From Stappia sp. (GTDB taxonomy: Bacteria; Pseudomonadota; Alphaproteobacteria; Rhizobiales; Stappiaceae), in NCBI GenBank assembly GCA_002722295.1, contig PBLF01000011.1, forward strand, positions 1 to 41,911: a stretch of 41,911 nucleotides of DNA, written 5' to 3'. The notes under the pieces were generated by a model. The model saw only the letters and a program-made list of their open reading frames with translations. It did not search any database and had not been told where the DNA came from. Both the position numbers and the translations under genes were made by a program. Position 1 is the stretch's first letter, and every line of letters starts with the position of its first letter. Positions 8,861 through 19,656 of the stretch are shown piece by piece.

Positions 8861-10207
8861 ATGCGTTATCTTCCGCTTTCCGATGCCGACCGCGCCGACA
8901 TGATGGCGCGCGTGGGTGTCTCGGACATCAACGAGATCTTCGCCGACATTCCGGCAAGTGCCCGGATCGAGGGGCTGCTCGATCTGCCGTCGCACCAGGG
9001 CGAGGCCGCCGTGGAGCGGGATCTCTCGCGCATGGCAGCGCGCAATGTCGCCGCCGGCTCGGTGCCGTTCTTCGTCGGAGCCGGTGCCTACAGGCATCAT
9101 GTGCCGGCGACGGTTGACCACCTGATCCAGCGCTCCGAGTTCCTCACCTCCTACACGCCCTATCAGCCCGAGATCACGCAGGGCACCCTGCAGTATCTCT
9201 TCGAGTTCCAGACCCAGGTCGCGGCGCTCACCGGCATGGATGTGGCCAACGCCTCCATGTACGACGGGTCCACCGGCACCGCCGAGGCGGTGCTGATGGC
9301 GCATCGGGTCACCAGGCGCAACAAGGCGGTACTGTCCGGTGGCCTGCATCCCCAGTACCGGCAGGTCGTGGAAGGACTGTCCGCCCAGGCGGGCGACCGC
9401 ACGCAGGCGCTGGCCGCGGATCCGAAAGGCACCGAGGACATTCTCGCCGTGATCGACGACGAGACCTCCTGCGTCGTGGTCCAGTCGCCCTCCGTCTACG
9501 GCCACCTGATCGATCTCGCGCCGATCGCCGAAAAGGCCCACGCCCATGGCGCGCTGCTGATCGCGGTCTTCACCGAGGTCGTCTCGCTCGGTCTCGTCGA
9601 GCCCGCCGGTGCGCAGGGCGCCGACATCGTGGTCGGCGAGGGCCAGTCCATCGGCAATGGCCTGACCTTCGGCGGTCCCTATGTCGGTCTTTTCGCGACC
9701 CGGCAGAAATATGTGCGCCAGATGCCTGGCCGGCTGTGCGGCGAGACGGTCGATGCCAACGGCAAGCGCGGCTTCGTGCTGACGCTTTCCACCCGCGAAC
9801 AGCACATCCGCCGCGACAAGGCGACGTCCAACATCTGCACCAACTCGGGTCTCTGCTGCCTCGCCTTCACGATCCACATGTCCCTGCTGGGCGGCAACGG
9901 CCTTTCGAGGCTGGCGCGGATCAATCACGCCAACGCGGTGCAGCTTAAGGGCCTTCTGGCCGGGGTGCCGGGCGTCACGGTGCTGAACGACACGTTCTTC
10001 AACGAGTTCACCGTCGAGCTGCCGAAGCCGGCGGCCGGCGTGGTCGAGGCGCTGGCGGAGAAGGGTGTGCTCGGTGGTGTTCCCATGTCGCGCCTGGAGC
10101 CGGGCAAGGCGGAGCTTGAAAACCTTCTCGTGGTCGCCTCCACGGAGGTGAACTCGGACGAGGACCGCGCGGCCTTCGCCGCCGCGCTCAAGGAGGTGCT
10201 GGCATGA
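8861..10207 (+). CDS. gcvPA: Glycine dehydrogenase (decarboxylating) subunit 1
   Basis: N-terminal half of a split P protein, which decarboxylates glycine with pyridoxal phosphate and passes the aminomethyl group to GcvH. The 448 residues start [20 protein letters not shown] and contain family stretches [57 protein letters not shown] and [18 protein letters not shown]. The catalytic PLP lysine is in the partner subunit. Its TGA stop overlaps the gcvPB ATG (ATGA), which supports equimolar, coupled translation of the alpha2-beta2 enzyme. Confidence 0.97.
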   Translation: MRYLPLSDADRADMMARVGVSDINEIFADIPASARIEGLLDLPSHQGEAAVERDLSRMAARNVAAGSVPFFVGAGAYRHHVPATVDHLIQRSEFLTSYTPYQPEITQGTLQYLFEFQTQVAALTGMDVANASMYDGSTGTAEAVLMAHRVTRRNKAVLSGGLHPQYRQVVEGLSAQAGDRTQALAADPKGTEDILAVIDDETSCVVVQSPSVYGHLIDLAPIAEKAHAHGALLIAVFTEVVSLGLVEPAGAQGADIVVGEGQSIGNGLTFGGPYVGLFATRQKYVRQMPGRLCGETVDANGKRGFVLTLSTREQHIRRDKATSNICTNSGLCCLAFTIHMSLLGGNGLSRLARINHANAVQLKGLLAGVPGVTVLNDTFFNEFTVELPKPAAGVVEALAEKGVLGGVPMSRLEPGKAELENLLVVASTEVNSDEDRAAFAAALKEVLA

Positions 10208-11799
10208 GCATGAACAATCAGGGACGCCCCTCCGCGCCCGTCGAGACGGATGCGGTCGCGCTCCGCGAGACCTTCACCGGCAACAAGGCGCTTGCCATGG
10301 AAGAGCCGCTGATCTTCGAGGTCGGCCGCAACGACGTGTGCGGCGTCGACCTGGAAGAGCCGGCGGATGTTCCCTTCGCGCTTGGCGGACACGCCCGCAA
10401 GGAGGCGCTCGACCTTCCCGCGCTCACCGAGCCGGAGGCCATGCGCCACTATGTGCGCCTGTCGTCCAAGAACTATGCGATCGATGCCGGCCTCTATCCG
10501 CTCGGCTCCTGCACGATGAAGCACAATCCGCGCCTCAACGAGAAGATGGCCCGGCTGCCGGGCTTCGCGGACGTGCATCCGCTGCAGCCTCTGTCGACGG
10601 TGCCCGGCGCCATCGACCTGATCGCCGAGCTCGGACACTGGCTGGTCACCATGACCGGCATGAGCGCGGTTGCCATGAGCCCAAAGGCGGGCGCGCACGG
10701 CGAACTCTGCGGCATGATGGCGATCAAGGCGGCTCACAAGGCGGCCGGACGGGACCCGAAGATCGTGCTGGTGCCCGAATCCGCCCATGGCACCAACCCG
10801 GCGACCGCAGCACTCCTCGGCTACAAGGTCGTCGCGGTGGCCGCACGCGCGGACGGCACCGTCGACCCTTCCGAGGTTGTTGCGCGGATTGGTGAGCATG
10901 AGGGCGACATCGCCGGCATCATGCTCACCAATCCGAACACCTGCGGCCTGTTCGAGCGCGACATCATCGCCATCGCGGAGGCGATCCACGCCGCCAATGG
11001 CTACTTCTACTGCGACGGCGCGAATTTCAACGCCATCGTCGGAAAGGCGCGACCGGGCGACCTTGGCGTCGATGCCATGCACATCAACCTTCACAAGACC
11101 TTTTCCACGCAGCACGGCGGTGGCGGGCCGGGTGCCGGCCCGGTGGTCCTGTCCGAACGTCTGGCGCCCTTCGCGCCGCTTCCCTTCCTGCGCAAGGACG
11201 GTGACACGACGACCTGGGTGGAGAACGAGAGCGAACTGAAGGACGGCGAGAAGCCCTTCGGCCGCATGACCGCGTTCCATGGCCAGATGGGCATGTATGT
11301 GCGTGCGCTCGCCTACATGAAGAGCCACGGTGCCGACGGCCTGCGTCAGGCGTCGGAAGACGCCGTGCTCAATGCCAACTATGTGCGTGTCGGCCTGCAG
11401 GATCTCATGAGCCTGCCGTTCGGCGAGCGCTGGTGCATGCATGAGGTGCTGTTCGACGACAGCTTCCTGAAGGACACGGGCGTGACCACCCTCGATTTCG
11501 CCAAGGCGATGATCGACGAGGGCTATCACCCGATGACCATGTACTTCCCGCTGGTTGTCCATGGCGCCATGCTGATCGAGCCGACCGAGTCGGAAAGCCG
11601 CTCTTCGCTCGACCTGTTCGTCGCCACCATGCGCGATCTGGTGATGAGCGCGAAGAAGGGCGAGACCGACCGTTTCGCCGGCGCTCCCTTCCATGCCCCC
11701 CGGGCTCGTCTCGACGAGACGCGCGCCGCGCGCAAGCCGATCCTCAAGTGGGAGCGGCCCGACCCGCGTGAGGTGGAGCCTCAGGCGGCGGCCGAATAG
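10204..11799 (+). CDS. gcvPB: Glycine dehydrogenase (decarboxylating) subunit 2
   Basis: C-terminal half of the split P protein, carrying the cofactor. The PLP-binding lysine is in [19 protein letters not shown], and [20 protein letters not shown] and [12 protein letters not shown] are characteristic. The 531-residue protein is of normal length for GcvPB. It is the last gene of the operon and is followed within 30 bp by a rho-independent terminator. The window therefore holds a complete T-H-P set; the shared lipoamide dehydrogenase must be elsewhere. Confidence 0.97.
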   Translation: MSMNNQGRPSAPVETDAVALRETFTGNKALAMEEPLIFEVGRNDVCGVDLEEPADVPFALGGHARKEALDLPALTEPEAMRHYVRLSSKNYAIDAGLYPLGSCTMKHNPRLNEKMARLPGFADVHPLQPLSTVPGAIDLIAELGHWLVTMTGMSAVAMSPKAGAHGELCGMMAIKAAHKAAGRDPKIVLVPESAHGTNPATAALLGYKVVAVAARADGTVDPSEVVARIGEHEGDIAGIMLTNPNTCGLFERDIIAIAEAIHAANGYFYCDGANFNAIVGKARPGDLGVDAMHINLHKTFSTQHGGGGPGAGPVVLSERLAPFAPLPFLRKDGDTTTWVENESELKDGEKPFGRMTAFHGQMGMYVRALAYMKSHGADGLRQASEDAVLNANYVRVGLQDLMSLPFGERWCMHEVLFDDSFLKDTGVTTLDFAKAMIDEGYHPMTMYFPLVVHGAMLIEPTESESRSSLDLFVATMRDLVMSAKKGETDRFAGAPFHAPRARLDETRAARKPILKWERPDPREVEPQAAAE

Positions 11800-11829
11800 C
11801 GCCACCGCCTCGCGTCAAAGCCACAACGC

Positions 11830-11860
11830 AAACGCCCGGCCATCGTGCCGGGCGTTTTCG
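11830..11860 (+). terminator. Rho-independent terminator after gcvPB
   Basis: Perfect stem AAACGCCCGGC (11830-11840) with GCCGGGCGTTT (11847-11857), a six-base loop and a short T-rich tail (TTTTCGTTTC). It closes the glycine cleavage operon. Confidence 0.9.
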
Positions 11861-11897
11861 TTTCGCAAGGGCGGTTGCTTTTTGTAATCTCGTGTGT

Positions 11898-11924
11898 CTA
11901 TTTGACATATTAGATGTCATATAG
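11898..11924 (+). promoter_or_regulatory. Palindromic operator upstream of the MarR gene
   Basis: A 27-bp inverted repeat: CTAT-t-TGACAT (11898-11908), a 5-bp centre ATTAG, then ATGTCA-t-ATAG (11914-11924). Only one base pair of the two 11-bp arms fails to match. It contains a TTGACA hexamer and ends 5 bp before the start codon of the MarR-family gene. Size and position are those expected for a MarR dimer acting as its own repressor. Confidence 0.75.
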
Positions 11925-11929
11925 AGGCG

Positions 11930-12403
11930 ATGATGACGGACAAGGCTCGGACGCTCCACGACCTGCTGCAGATGGTGCGGCCGCTGCACCGGCGTGTCGC
12001 CCGCTCGGTTGGCGGTCATCTGGAGGGCACGGGCATCGGCGTCGGCGAGCGCGCGGTGCTGGCGCTTCTCGTCGAAGGCACGCCCTTGAGCGTTCCGGCG
12101 ATCGGGCGCGCGCTCTTCCTGCCGCGCCAGAACATCCAGAAATGGGTCGATGGTCTCCGCGCCGCCGGACTTGCCGAACGCTGGCCGAATCCTGCCCATC
12201 GCCGCTCGCATCTCATCGCCGCGACGCCTCAGGGCCGCGAACTGTTTGCAGCTATCCGCAAGCGTGAGGACGCGGCGATTGCCGCTCTTGCCGAGCGCCT
12301 CTCGCCGGCGGAGCTGGAGGCCGCATCCACCGTGCTGTCCGCCTGTCTCGAGCATTTCTCGCCGTTCGAGGACGATCCCGATCATCCCCGTCCGCTCGCC
12401 TGA
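11930..12403 (+). CDS. MarR-family transcriptional regulator
   Basis: Winged helix-turn-helix regulator of 157 residues. The recognition region is about residues 55-85 (TPLSVPAIGRALFLPRQNIQKWVDGLRAAGLAE), followed by the wing NPAHRRSHLIAATPQG and C-terminal dimerisation helices. MarR proteins usually repress their own operon and let go when a small phenolic or oxidant ligand binds. AGAGG lies just before the two adjacent ATGs (11930 and 11933). The strong palindrome at 11898-11924 is the likely operator. The isochorismatase-like gene starts 22 bp after its stop, so the two form an operon. Confidence 0.93.
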   Translation: MMTDKARTLHDLLQMVRPLHRRVARSVGGHLEGTGIGVGERAVLALLVEGTPLSVPAIGRALFLPRQNIQKWVDGLRAAGLAERWPNPAHRRSHLIAATPQGRELFAAIRKREDAAIAALAERLSPAELEAASTVLSACLEHFSPFEDDPDHPRPLA

Positions 12404-12425
12404 CACTCACGCAAGGAGATCGCAC

Positions 12426-13106
12426 ATGTGGCTCACCATCCTCGGCGTCGCGCTTGCGGCTCTTGCCGGTCTGGCGCTCTACTTCGTCGCAACAGCGCGG
12501 CGCATTGCCCGACCGACCCGCGGGGAGCCGATTGTGCGCGATGCCACCAAAGCCGCGCTTCTCGTTATCGACATGCAGGAGGACTTCACCCGCTCGCAAG
12601 GCGCGAATGCCTATGACGGACAAGAGCGTGACCGGGCGATTGGTCGCATCAACGCTCTCGTCGCGGCCGCACGAAAGGCCGGCGAACCGGTCGCCTTCAT
12701 CCGGCAGGAGCATCAAGGCAGGGCGGTGCAATGGATCGCAAGCCTTTTGCTCGGCGGCGCCGGCAATCCGGGCCGGCCGGGCGCGCGGCTCGACCGCGAT
12801 ATCGACGCGGATGGCTGTCCCGTCTTCGTCAAGCATGTGGCCGATGCCTTTTCCGATCCCGCGCTTGATGCCTGGCTGCGCGAGCAGACGGTAGGCCGTC
12901 TCACCCTGACCGGGCTGGACCTCGCCCATTGCGTCAGGGGAACGGCGCTTGGCGCGCGCAATCGCGGCTATCGGGTGACGGTCGACCTGGCGGGATCGCT
13001 GGCCGCGCGGGAAAAGCCAGCCTTGCACGCGGTCGACGAAATGGAAACGGCGGGCGTTGTCCTGCGTGGCCCGGAGGACGGCGCGCCGCGCGCCGCCATG
13101 GTCTGA
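12426..13106 (+). CDS. Membrane-anchored isochorismatase-like cysteine hydrolase
   Basis: A 226-residue protein with an N-terminal hydrophobic helix (WLTILGVALAALAGLALYF), which should act as a membrane anchor or uncleaved signal, and then an isochorismatase-like domain from about residue 40. The Asp-Lys-Cys triad of the family is visible: Asp in LLVIDMQEDFT, Lys in VFVKHVADAF and Cys in GLDLAHCVRGTA. Members hydrolyse vinyl ethers or amides (isochorismate, nicotinamide, N-carbamoyl compounds); the substrate here is unknown. The start is ATG 12426, with AAGGAG 7 nt upstream. A longer in-frame reading from 12150 runs through the MarR gene and is rejected. Most relatives are soluble, so the anchor is unusual. 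Confidence 0.88.
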   Translation: MWLTILGVALAALAGLALYFVATARRIARPTRGEPIVRDATKAALLVIDMQEDFTRSQGANAYDGQERDRAIGRINALVAAARKAGEPVAFIRQEHQGRAVQWIASLLLGGAGNPGRPGARLDRDIDADGCPVFVKHVADAFSDPALDAWLREQTVGRLTLTGLDLAHCVRGTALGARNRGYRVTVDLAGSLAAREKPALHAVDEMETAGVVLRGPEDGAPRAAMV

Positions 13107-13183
13107 CTGCGGGCGGGTGACGGCCGGTCTTGCCAGCTGCGCGGAAGTGGCCATGTTAGGGCGCAACAACAGGACCGACCGCT

Positions 13184-13768
13184 ATGCCCCATCCAACTGA
13201 CCTCGACACCCGTCCGGGACTTCCCGAGGACCAGCGCTTCCTGCTGGAGGTCCATCCGAGGGAGACCTGGGCCGGACATGACAATCTTGGCGGATTGATG
13301 CGGTTCTGGCTTTCGCGGCACGACGGCTTTCGCGAGATGGGAGCGGGGCTCGACAGCCTCATTTCCGATTTTCGCGAGGGCAACGTCGCGGCGCCCGACC
13401 TTGCGCCGCTTCTGGTTCCGCGCCTGCAGGTGTTTCTGGGTGAACTGCATCACCATCACCTGATCGAGGATCACCACTATTTCCCGGTCTTCGTGGCCGC
13501 CGAAAACCGGATGGCGCGCGGGTTCGAGCTGCTCGAGAACGATCACGAGGTGATCCACGCTCGTATCGAAGCCGTCGCGGAAAGCGCCAACGCCCTGTTG
13601 CGTGATCTTCAGGCGGCGGATCCGGATCGCATCCGCCGCGCGGCCGATGCCTACGCCGGTGAGAGCGGGCGCCTGATCTCCGGCCTCATGCGCCATCTCG
13701 GCGACGAGGAGGACCTGATCGTGCCCCTGGTGCTGGAACGCGGGGAGGATGACCTCGGCGTGTCCTGA
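13184..13768 (+). CDS. Hemerythrin HHE-domain protein
   Basis: A 194-residue all-helical protein with a hemerythrin-type cation-binding pattern. His residues occur in WAGHDNLGG, in the His-rich LHHHHLIEDHHYFPVF, in ENDHEVIHARIE, and in RHLGDEEDLIVPLVLE with acidic partners. HHE proteins bind a di-iron centre and act in oxygen or nitric-oxide sensing, storage or iron-sulfur repair; which role applies here cannot be told. It follows the isochorismatase-like gene by 77 bp on the same strand and ends at a terminator that faces ccrM. There is no sensor or effector domain fused to it. Confidence 0.9.
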   Translation: MPHPTDLDTRPGLPEDQRFLLEVHPRETWAGHDNLGGLMRFWLSRHDGFREMGAGLDSLISDFREGNVAAPDLAPLLVPRLQVFLGELHHHHLIEDHHYFPVFVAAENRMARGFELLENDHEVIHARIEAVAESANALLRDLQAADPDRIRRAADAYAGESGRLISGLMRHLGDEEDLIVPLVLERGEDDLGVS

Positions 13769-13787
13769 CGCTGCCCGTCACGGAGAA

Positions 13788-13817
13788 AAGCCTCCGCCGG
13801 TTTCCCGGCGGAGGCTT
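13788..13817 (-). terminator. Terminator between the hemerythrin gene and ccrM
   Basis: Perfect 13-bp stem AAGCCTCCGCCGG (13788-13800) and its complement (13805-13817) around the loop TTTC. Read on the minus strand it is followed by TTTTCTCCG, so it should end ccrM transcription. It may also work for the plus-strand hemerythrin gene. Confidence 0.85.
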
Positions 13818-13858
13818 GAGGTCAGGTGCGGGGAAGCGCCTTTTTGTCGAAGGGATCG

Positions 13859-15422
<1,564 letters not shown>

Positions 15423-16964
15423 ATGACCACCGACAATCGGCCCAAGGAGCATGCGACCCGCATGGATGCGTCGGGCGGGGCGGGGGCTTCGGTCGATGCC
15501 ATGCCGTTGCGACAGCCGGACAATCCGCCCTTTGCCGCCTTCACCGATCCCGATGCCGCCGTCGAGCGGCTGAACGAGATTTTCGCGACCAACACCGCGT
15601 TTCTGCGCGATGCCTTCAAGGACTTCGTGGCGGGAGAACTGCCCTCCTGCCGGGTGCGGGCCTGCTATCCGCAGATCCGCATTGCCACCGCGACCCACTC
15701 GCGGGTCGACAGCCGGCTCGCCTACGGTTTCGTCTCGGGCCCTGGAGTTCATTCGACCACGGTGACGCGCCCGGATCTTTTCGCGGGGTACCTGAGGGAG
15801 CAGATCGAACTCTTGCTGCGCAACCACGAGGTGCCGGTCGAGATCGGAGTCGGCGACGTTCCGATCCCGCTGCATTTCGCATTTTATGACGGGACGCATG
15901 TGGAAGGGGTCGCGGAGGCGCTGAACCACCCTCTCGCCGATGTCTTCGACCTTCCGGACCTGTCGATCCTGGACGACGCGATCGTCAACGGCACCCATGA
16001 AGTCGCCGCCGGCATGGCGCGGCCGCTTGCGCCTTTCACGGCGCCGCGCGTCGACTATTCCCTGCATCGCCTTCAGCACTATACCGCCACGGCGGCGGAG
16101 CATTTCCAGAACTTCGTGATCCTGACCAACTATCAGTTCTACATCGACGAGTTCTGCCGACTGGCTGGCGACCTGATGGCGCAGGAGGGCAGCGGCTACA
16201 CCCATTTCGTCGAGCCGGGCAACATCACAGTCGCCCCGGACGGCTCGCTCTCCGGTGAGAGGCCTTCCCGGTTGCCCCAGATGCCGGCCTATCATCTGGT
16301 GCGCCCGGATCATTCGGGCATCACCATGGTGAACATCGGCGTTGGTCCCTCCAATGCGAAGACGATCACCGACCACGTGGCGGTCCTGCGGTCGCATGCC
16401 TGGCTGATGCTTGGGCATTGCGCGGGGCTGAGAAACAGCCAGAAACTCGGCGACTACGTCCTTGCGCATGGCTACGTGCGGGAGGACCACGTGCTTGACG
16501 CGGACCTGCCGCCGTGGGTGCCGATCCCGCCGCTCGCGGAGGTGCAGGTTGCGCTCGAGCAGGCGGTCGAAGAGGTCACGGGGCTCGCCGGCTACGAGCT
16601 CAAGCGCGTGATGCGCACGGGAACGGTCGCCTCCATCGACAACCGCAATTGGGAGCTTCGCGACCACCGGGAGCCGGTGCAGCGGTTCTCCCAGTCGCGC
16701 GCAATCGGTCTCGACATGGAATCGGCGACCATCGCCGCCAATGGTTTCCGTTTCCGCGTCCCCTATGGCACGCTTCTTTGCGTGTCGGACAAGCCGCTTC
16801 ACGGCGAACTGAAGCTGCCGGGCATGGCGACCGACTTCTACAAGCGGCAGGTCGCCCAGCATCTCAAGATCGGCATTGCCGCGATGGAGAAGCTGCGCGC
16901 GATGCCGCGCGAGCGGCTTCATTCACGCAAGCTGCGCTCCTTCGCCGAAACCGCGTTCCAGTAG
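15423..16964 (+). CDS. amn: AMP nucleosidase
   Basis: Hydrolyses AMP to adenine and ribose 5-phosphate, helping control adenylate levels. The 513-residue protein has the N-terminal AMP-nucleosidase domain (about residues 35-200, with RVRACYPQIRIAT and DSRLAYGFV) and the C-terminal nucleoside-phosphorylase fold (VNIGVGPSNAKTITDH, MLGHCAGLRNSQKLGDYVLAHGYVREDHVLD, and LDMESATIAANGFRF with the family Glu). The start is ATG 15423, with GGAGA a short way upstream. A reading from 15216 would add a segment unlike the family. It converges with the 2OG oxygenase gene across just 8 bp. Confidence 0.95.
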   Translation: MTTDNRPKEHATRMDASGGAGASVDAMPLRQPDNPPFAAFTDPDAAVERLNEIFATNTAFLRDAFKDFVAGELPSCRVRACYPQIRIATATHSRVDSRLAYGFVSGPGVHSTTVTRPDLFAGYLREQIELLLRNHEVPVEIGVGDVPIPLHFAFYDGTHVEGVAEALNHPLADVFDLPDLSILDDAIVNGTHEVAAGMARPLAPFTAPRVDYSLHRLQHYTATAAEHFQNFVILTNYQFYIDEFCRLAGDLMAQEGSGYTHFVEPGNITVAPDGSLSGERPSRLPQMPAYHLVRPDHSGITMVNIGVGPSNAKTITDHVAVLRSHAWLMLGHCAGLRNSQKLGDYVLAHGYVREDHVLDADLPPWVPIPPLAEVQVALEQAVEEVTGLAGYELKRVMRTGTVASIDNRNWELRDHREPVQRFSQSRAIGLDMESATIAANGFRFRVPYGTLLCVSDKPLHGELKLPGMATDFYKRQVAQHLKIGIAAMEKLRAMPRERLHSRKLRSFAETAFQ

Positions 16965-16972
16965 GCCACACC

Positions 16973-17521
16973 CTATCTGAAAGCCGGCCCGTGGCACCAG
17001 CAGGTGAGCGACCGGCGTCGGCCGGATGTCACCGGTGCCACCCGATGGAGCATGAAGGAGGCGAAGAGCGTGGCATCGCCGATGCCCCGCTCGCTTGCCT
17101 GCACCGCTCCACCGAGGTTGATCTCCAGCGCTCCGCCGTCATAGGCGTCAGCCTCGCTCAGTTGCACCACGATCGTGAGCTTGCGCCGCCGTGCGAGCGG
17201 ACCGTCGCCGATATCGGAATGCCAGTCGTAGTGCCCGGCGACGCTCTCGTCATAGGTCGCGACCTGAAGCCGCTCGCCGAAGTCGGTGATGTCGAAGTCG
17301 AAGCGCTCGCGGTTCGCCCGCGCGACGCCGGCAACGATACGCTCCATGACCCAGGAGGCGGAGCTTTTGTCATCGAGCCAGGCGATGTCCGCCCGCCGGA
17401 TGTTGTGATGCTGGAGACCGCCGACGAGGCCGCCGGTCGCCTGATGGGCGTCTTCGGCCAGCCGGATCACTTCGGCGGCCTCGGCGCGGGAAAAAAGCGC
17501 AGGCATGGAATGCGTGAACAT
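16973..17521 (-). CDS. 2-oxoglutarate/Fe(II)-dependent oxygenase, PKHD-like
   Basis: A 182-residue double-stranded beta-helix oxygenase. The iron triad is visible as HYDWHSD (HxD) and the distal His in FMLHRVAPVTSGRRRSLTCW, where the Arg after the His should bind 2-oxoglutarate. The family resembles PKHD-type prolyl-hydroxylase-like enzymes, but the substrate (protein, amino acid or nucleic acid) cannot be deduced. I prefer ATG 17521 because GGAGA lies about 9 nt upstream on the minus strand. An in-frame ATG at 17614 has no ribosome-binding sequence and adds 31 residues without family resemblance. It is read in the same direction as mutY, starting 108 bp after it. Confidence 0.88.
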   Translation of the reverse strand: MFTHSMPALFSRAEAAEVIRLAEDAHQATGGLVGGLQHHNIRRADIAWLDDKSSASWVMERIVAGVARANRERFDFDITDFGERLQVATYDESVAGHYDWHSDIGDGPLARRRKLTIVVQLSEADAYDGGALEINLGGAVQASERGIGDATLFASFMLHRVAPVTSGRRRSLTCWCHGPAFR

Positions 17522-17629
17522 GGCCGAAGTCTCCGCAACGGCTGGAACGATGCCCACTCGGGACGCGCGTCTATGATGCAGTTTGCGGAAAAGCGCAACG
17601 GCTTTGACAGGCATGTCCGTGACGTTGGC

Positions 17630-18718
17630 TCAGCGCCGTGTGCCGGCCTCCACGGCCTTGCGCATGACGGTCGGCAGGGCCTCGCCGGAAAGGGCGTTCG
17701 CACCGGACCACCAGCAGCCGTCGGGGGCTTCCGCCTCAAGCGGCGCGCGCGCGTGCCACACCGCGAGTTCAAGATGAAAATGCGTGAAGGTGTGGCGCAC
17801 GTCCGCCGATACGCGCCGCCAGTCGAGACCCATTGCATCAAGCTCCGAAGGAACGGCGGCAAGGTCGTCCTTGGCCACGCCTTCTCCCCACGCGCTGACC
17901 GGCGGTTCGCTCATGCCGCCGAGAAGTCCCTTCGGCGGTCGGCGGCGCAGCAGGACCGCACCGTCGGCCCGTTCGACGACGAAAGCCATGCCGTGCCGTG
18001 TCGGTTTTGCCTTCTTCGGAGCCTTTCGCGGCAGGGTTTCCGCGATGCCCGCCGCGCGTCCGGCGCACGGTGTGATCCAGGGACACAGGGCGCATGCGGG
18101 TTTTCTCGGCGAGCAGATCGTTGCCCCGAGGTCCATCATGGCCTGTGCGAAGTCTCCCGGACGGTGCGTCGGGACCAGGGCGGTCGTCTCCTCGCGGATC
18201 TGCGGCTTGGCGTCGGGCAGCGGTGTTTCCATGGCGCGAAGGCGGGTCATGACCCGCTCCACATTGCCGTCGACAACCGCAGCCGGCCGGTCGAAGGCGA
18301 TGGCCGCGATCGCCGCCGCCGTATAGGGGCCGATGCCCGGCAGCGCGCGCAAGGCCTCTTCCGTATCCGGGAAGCGGCCGTCATGGTCACGGGCAACCGC
18401 TTCCGCGCAGGCCTTCAGGTTGCGGGCGCGCGAGTAGTAGCCAAGCCCCGCCCAGGCCTTCATCACCTCCGCCTCGTCCTCGTTCGCGAGCGCCGAAACG
18501 TCGGGCCACCGCGCCGTGAAGGCATCGAAATAGGGTTTCACGGCCTGAACGGTGGTTTGCTGAAGCATGATTTCGGACAGCCACACCCGATAGGGATCGG
18601 GGCGTGTTCCCCTGGCGCGCTCCCTCGGCCCCACGCGCCACGGCAGCGCGCGCGCGTGTCGGTCGTACCAGTCCAGGAGTTCGGCCGCGAGGGATGTCAT
18701 GAGGGAGGGGGCTTCCAT
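17630..18718 (-). CDS. mutY: A/G-specific adenine DNA glycosylase
   Basis: Removes adenine mispaired with 8-oxoguanine, preventing G:C to T:A mutations. With the start at 18718 the protein has 362 residues. Catalytic Glu49 is in LSEIMLQQT, the helix-hairpin-helix is LPGIGPYTA (126-134) and catalytic Asp150 is in VVDGNVERV. The iron-sulfur cysteines are C202, C209, C212 and C218 in the canonical 6-2-5 spacing. The C-terminal NUDIX-like 8-oxoG recognition domain follows (about 240-355, with FTHFHLEL). The start is uncertain: ATG 18700 and 18811 are in frame, and none has a strong ribosome-binding sequence. It is divergent from the dciA-like gene. Confidence 0.95.
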   Translation of the reverse strand: MEAPSLMTSLAAELLDWYDRHARALPWRVGPRERARGTRPDPYRVWLSEIMLQQTTVQAVKPYFDAFTARWPDVSALANEDEAEVMKAWAGLGYYSRARNLKACAEAVARDHDGRFPDTEEALRALPGIGPYTAAAIAAIAFDRPAAVVDGNVERVMTRLRAMETPLPDAKPQIREETTALVPTHRPGDFAQAMMDLGATICSPRKPACALCPWITPCAGRAAGIAETLPRKAPKKAKPTRHGMAFVVERADGAVLLRRRPPKGLLGGMSEPPVSAWGEGVAKDDLAAVPSELDAMGLDWRRVSADVRHTFTHFHLELAVWHARAPLEAEAPDGCWWSGANALSGEALPTVMRKAVEAGTRR

Positions 18719-18878
18719 TTTCGTGTTCCGGTGAAGGATCGGCGTGCGTCCGGCGAATTCAAGCGTTTCACGGATATTGCTGTGGCAAAGCTGTGGACGG
18801 GGTGAGGGCAATTATCTTCGCGCGTGGAAGGACGGCGGTGTCGCGAAATTGTCCCAATTCCGGAGTCGACTGGCCCAC

Positions 18879-19427
18879 ATGAGCGATTCGCGCCAACATG
18901 CCGTGTCGAGAAAGCCCGCGCAGCCCTCCAGCCTGCGAAGGGTGACCCGTGCGCGCCCCATCGGTGACCTGATCGGAAAGACGCTGGAGCGGTCCTGCCG
19001 CAGGCGTGGCTTTGCCGCCGCCGATCTTGTCGTGGACTGGCCGGACATCGTCGGCGAACGTTATGCCGGCAAGGTTCAGCCCCTGCGCGTGGACTGGCCG
19101 CGTGTTCCCGAAGGCGTGAGCGATCCCGAGGCGCAGCCTGCCACGCTCGTTGTCCAGACGGACGGCGCCACGGCACTTCTTTTGACGCATGACATCGGTC
19201 AGGTGGTGGAGCGTATCAACACCTTCTTCGGCTGGGGCGCGATCGGACGCATCCGGATCCTGCAGCGCCCCCTGACGCCGCCGAAACGCACGCCGCCCCG
19301 GAAACCGCGTCCACTGACCGCGGACGAGGAAGCGGAACTCTCCGACAAGCTCGCCGGTGTCGGGAACACCAAGCTGGGGGCCGCGCTGGAGAAGCTTGGC
19401 CGCGCGGTGCTCGCGAAGACGCGCTGA
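18879..19427 (+). CDS. DciA-like protein (DUF721 family)
   Basis: A 182-residue protein with a DUF721 domain at about residues 22-135 (RPIGDLIGKTLERSCRRRGF, VVDWPDIVGERYAGKVQPLRVDWP, LVVQTDGATALLLTHDIGQVVERINTFFG). The tail is basic and proline-rich, then a short helix. DUF721 proteins include DciA, which helps load or manage the DnaB replicative helicase in bacteria lacking DnaC/DnaI. The family link is clear; the helicase role for this one is inferred. The start ATG 18879 is preceded at some distance by GGAG. Downstream come the dsbA-like gene and smc on the same strand. Confidence 0.85.
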   Translation: MSDSRQHAVSRKPAQPSSLRRVTRARPIGDLIGKTLERSCRRRGFAAADLVVDWPDIVGERYAGKVQPLRVDWPRVPEGVSDPEAQPATLVVQTDGATALLLTHDIGQVVERINTFFGWGAIGRIRILQRPLTPPKRTPPRKPRPLTADEEAELSDKLAGVGNTKLGAALEKLGRAVLAKTR

Positions 19428-19656
19428 CGCGAGGGCTTTTGCCCGGCAACGATGAATGGCCCGGGCCTGGCGAAGATGGTCGGGCTGTCGCGTTGGCCGG
19501 CCTTGGCGCGCGGTGTCGCGAAAATGTGAAGTGCATGGAGCCTCGAAGCTTTCCGCCTTCCCAAAGACGCCATATTCTCCTTGTCGGTTGACCGGATCGT
19601 ATGAGGCGCTAAACAGCCTTCGAGTCGTCGTGACCGTATCCTATGGGAGTATCCCC

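Noticed and set aside
12150..12425. Upstream extension of the isochorismatase-like gene
   Set aside because: It overlaps the MarR coding region in another frame, while ATG 12426 has a good AAGGAG before it.
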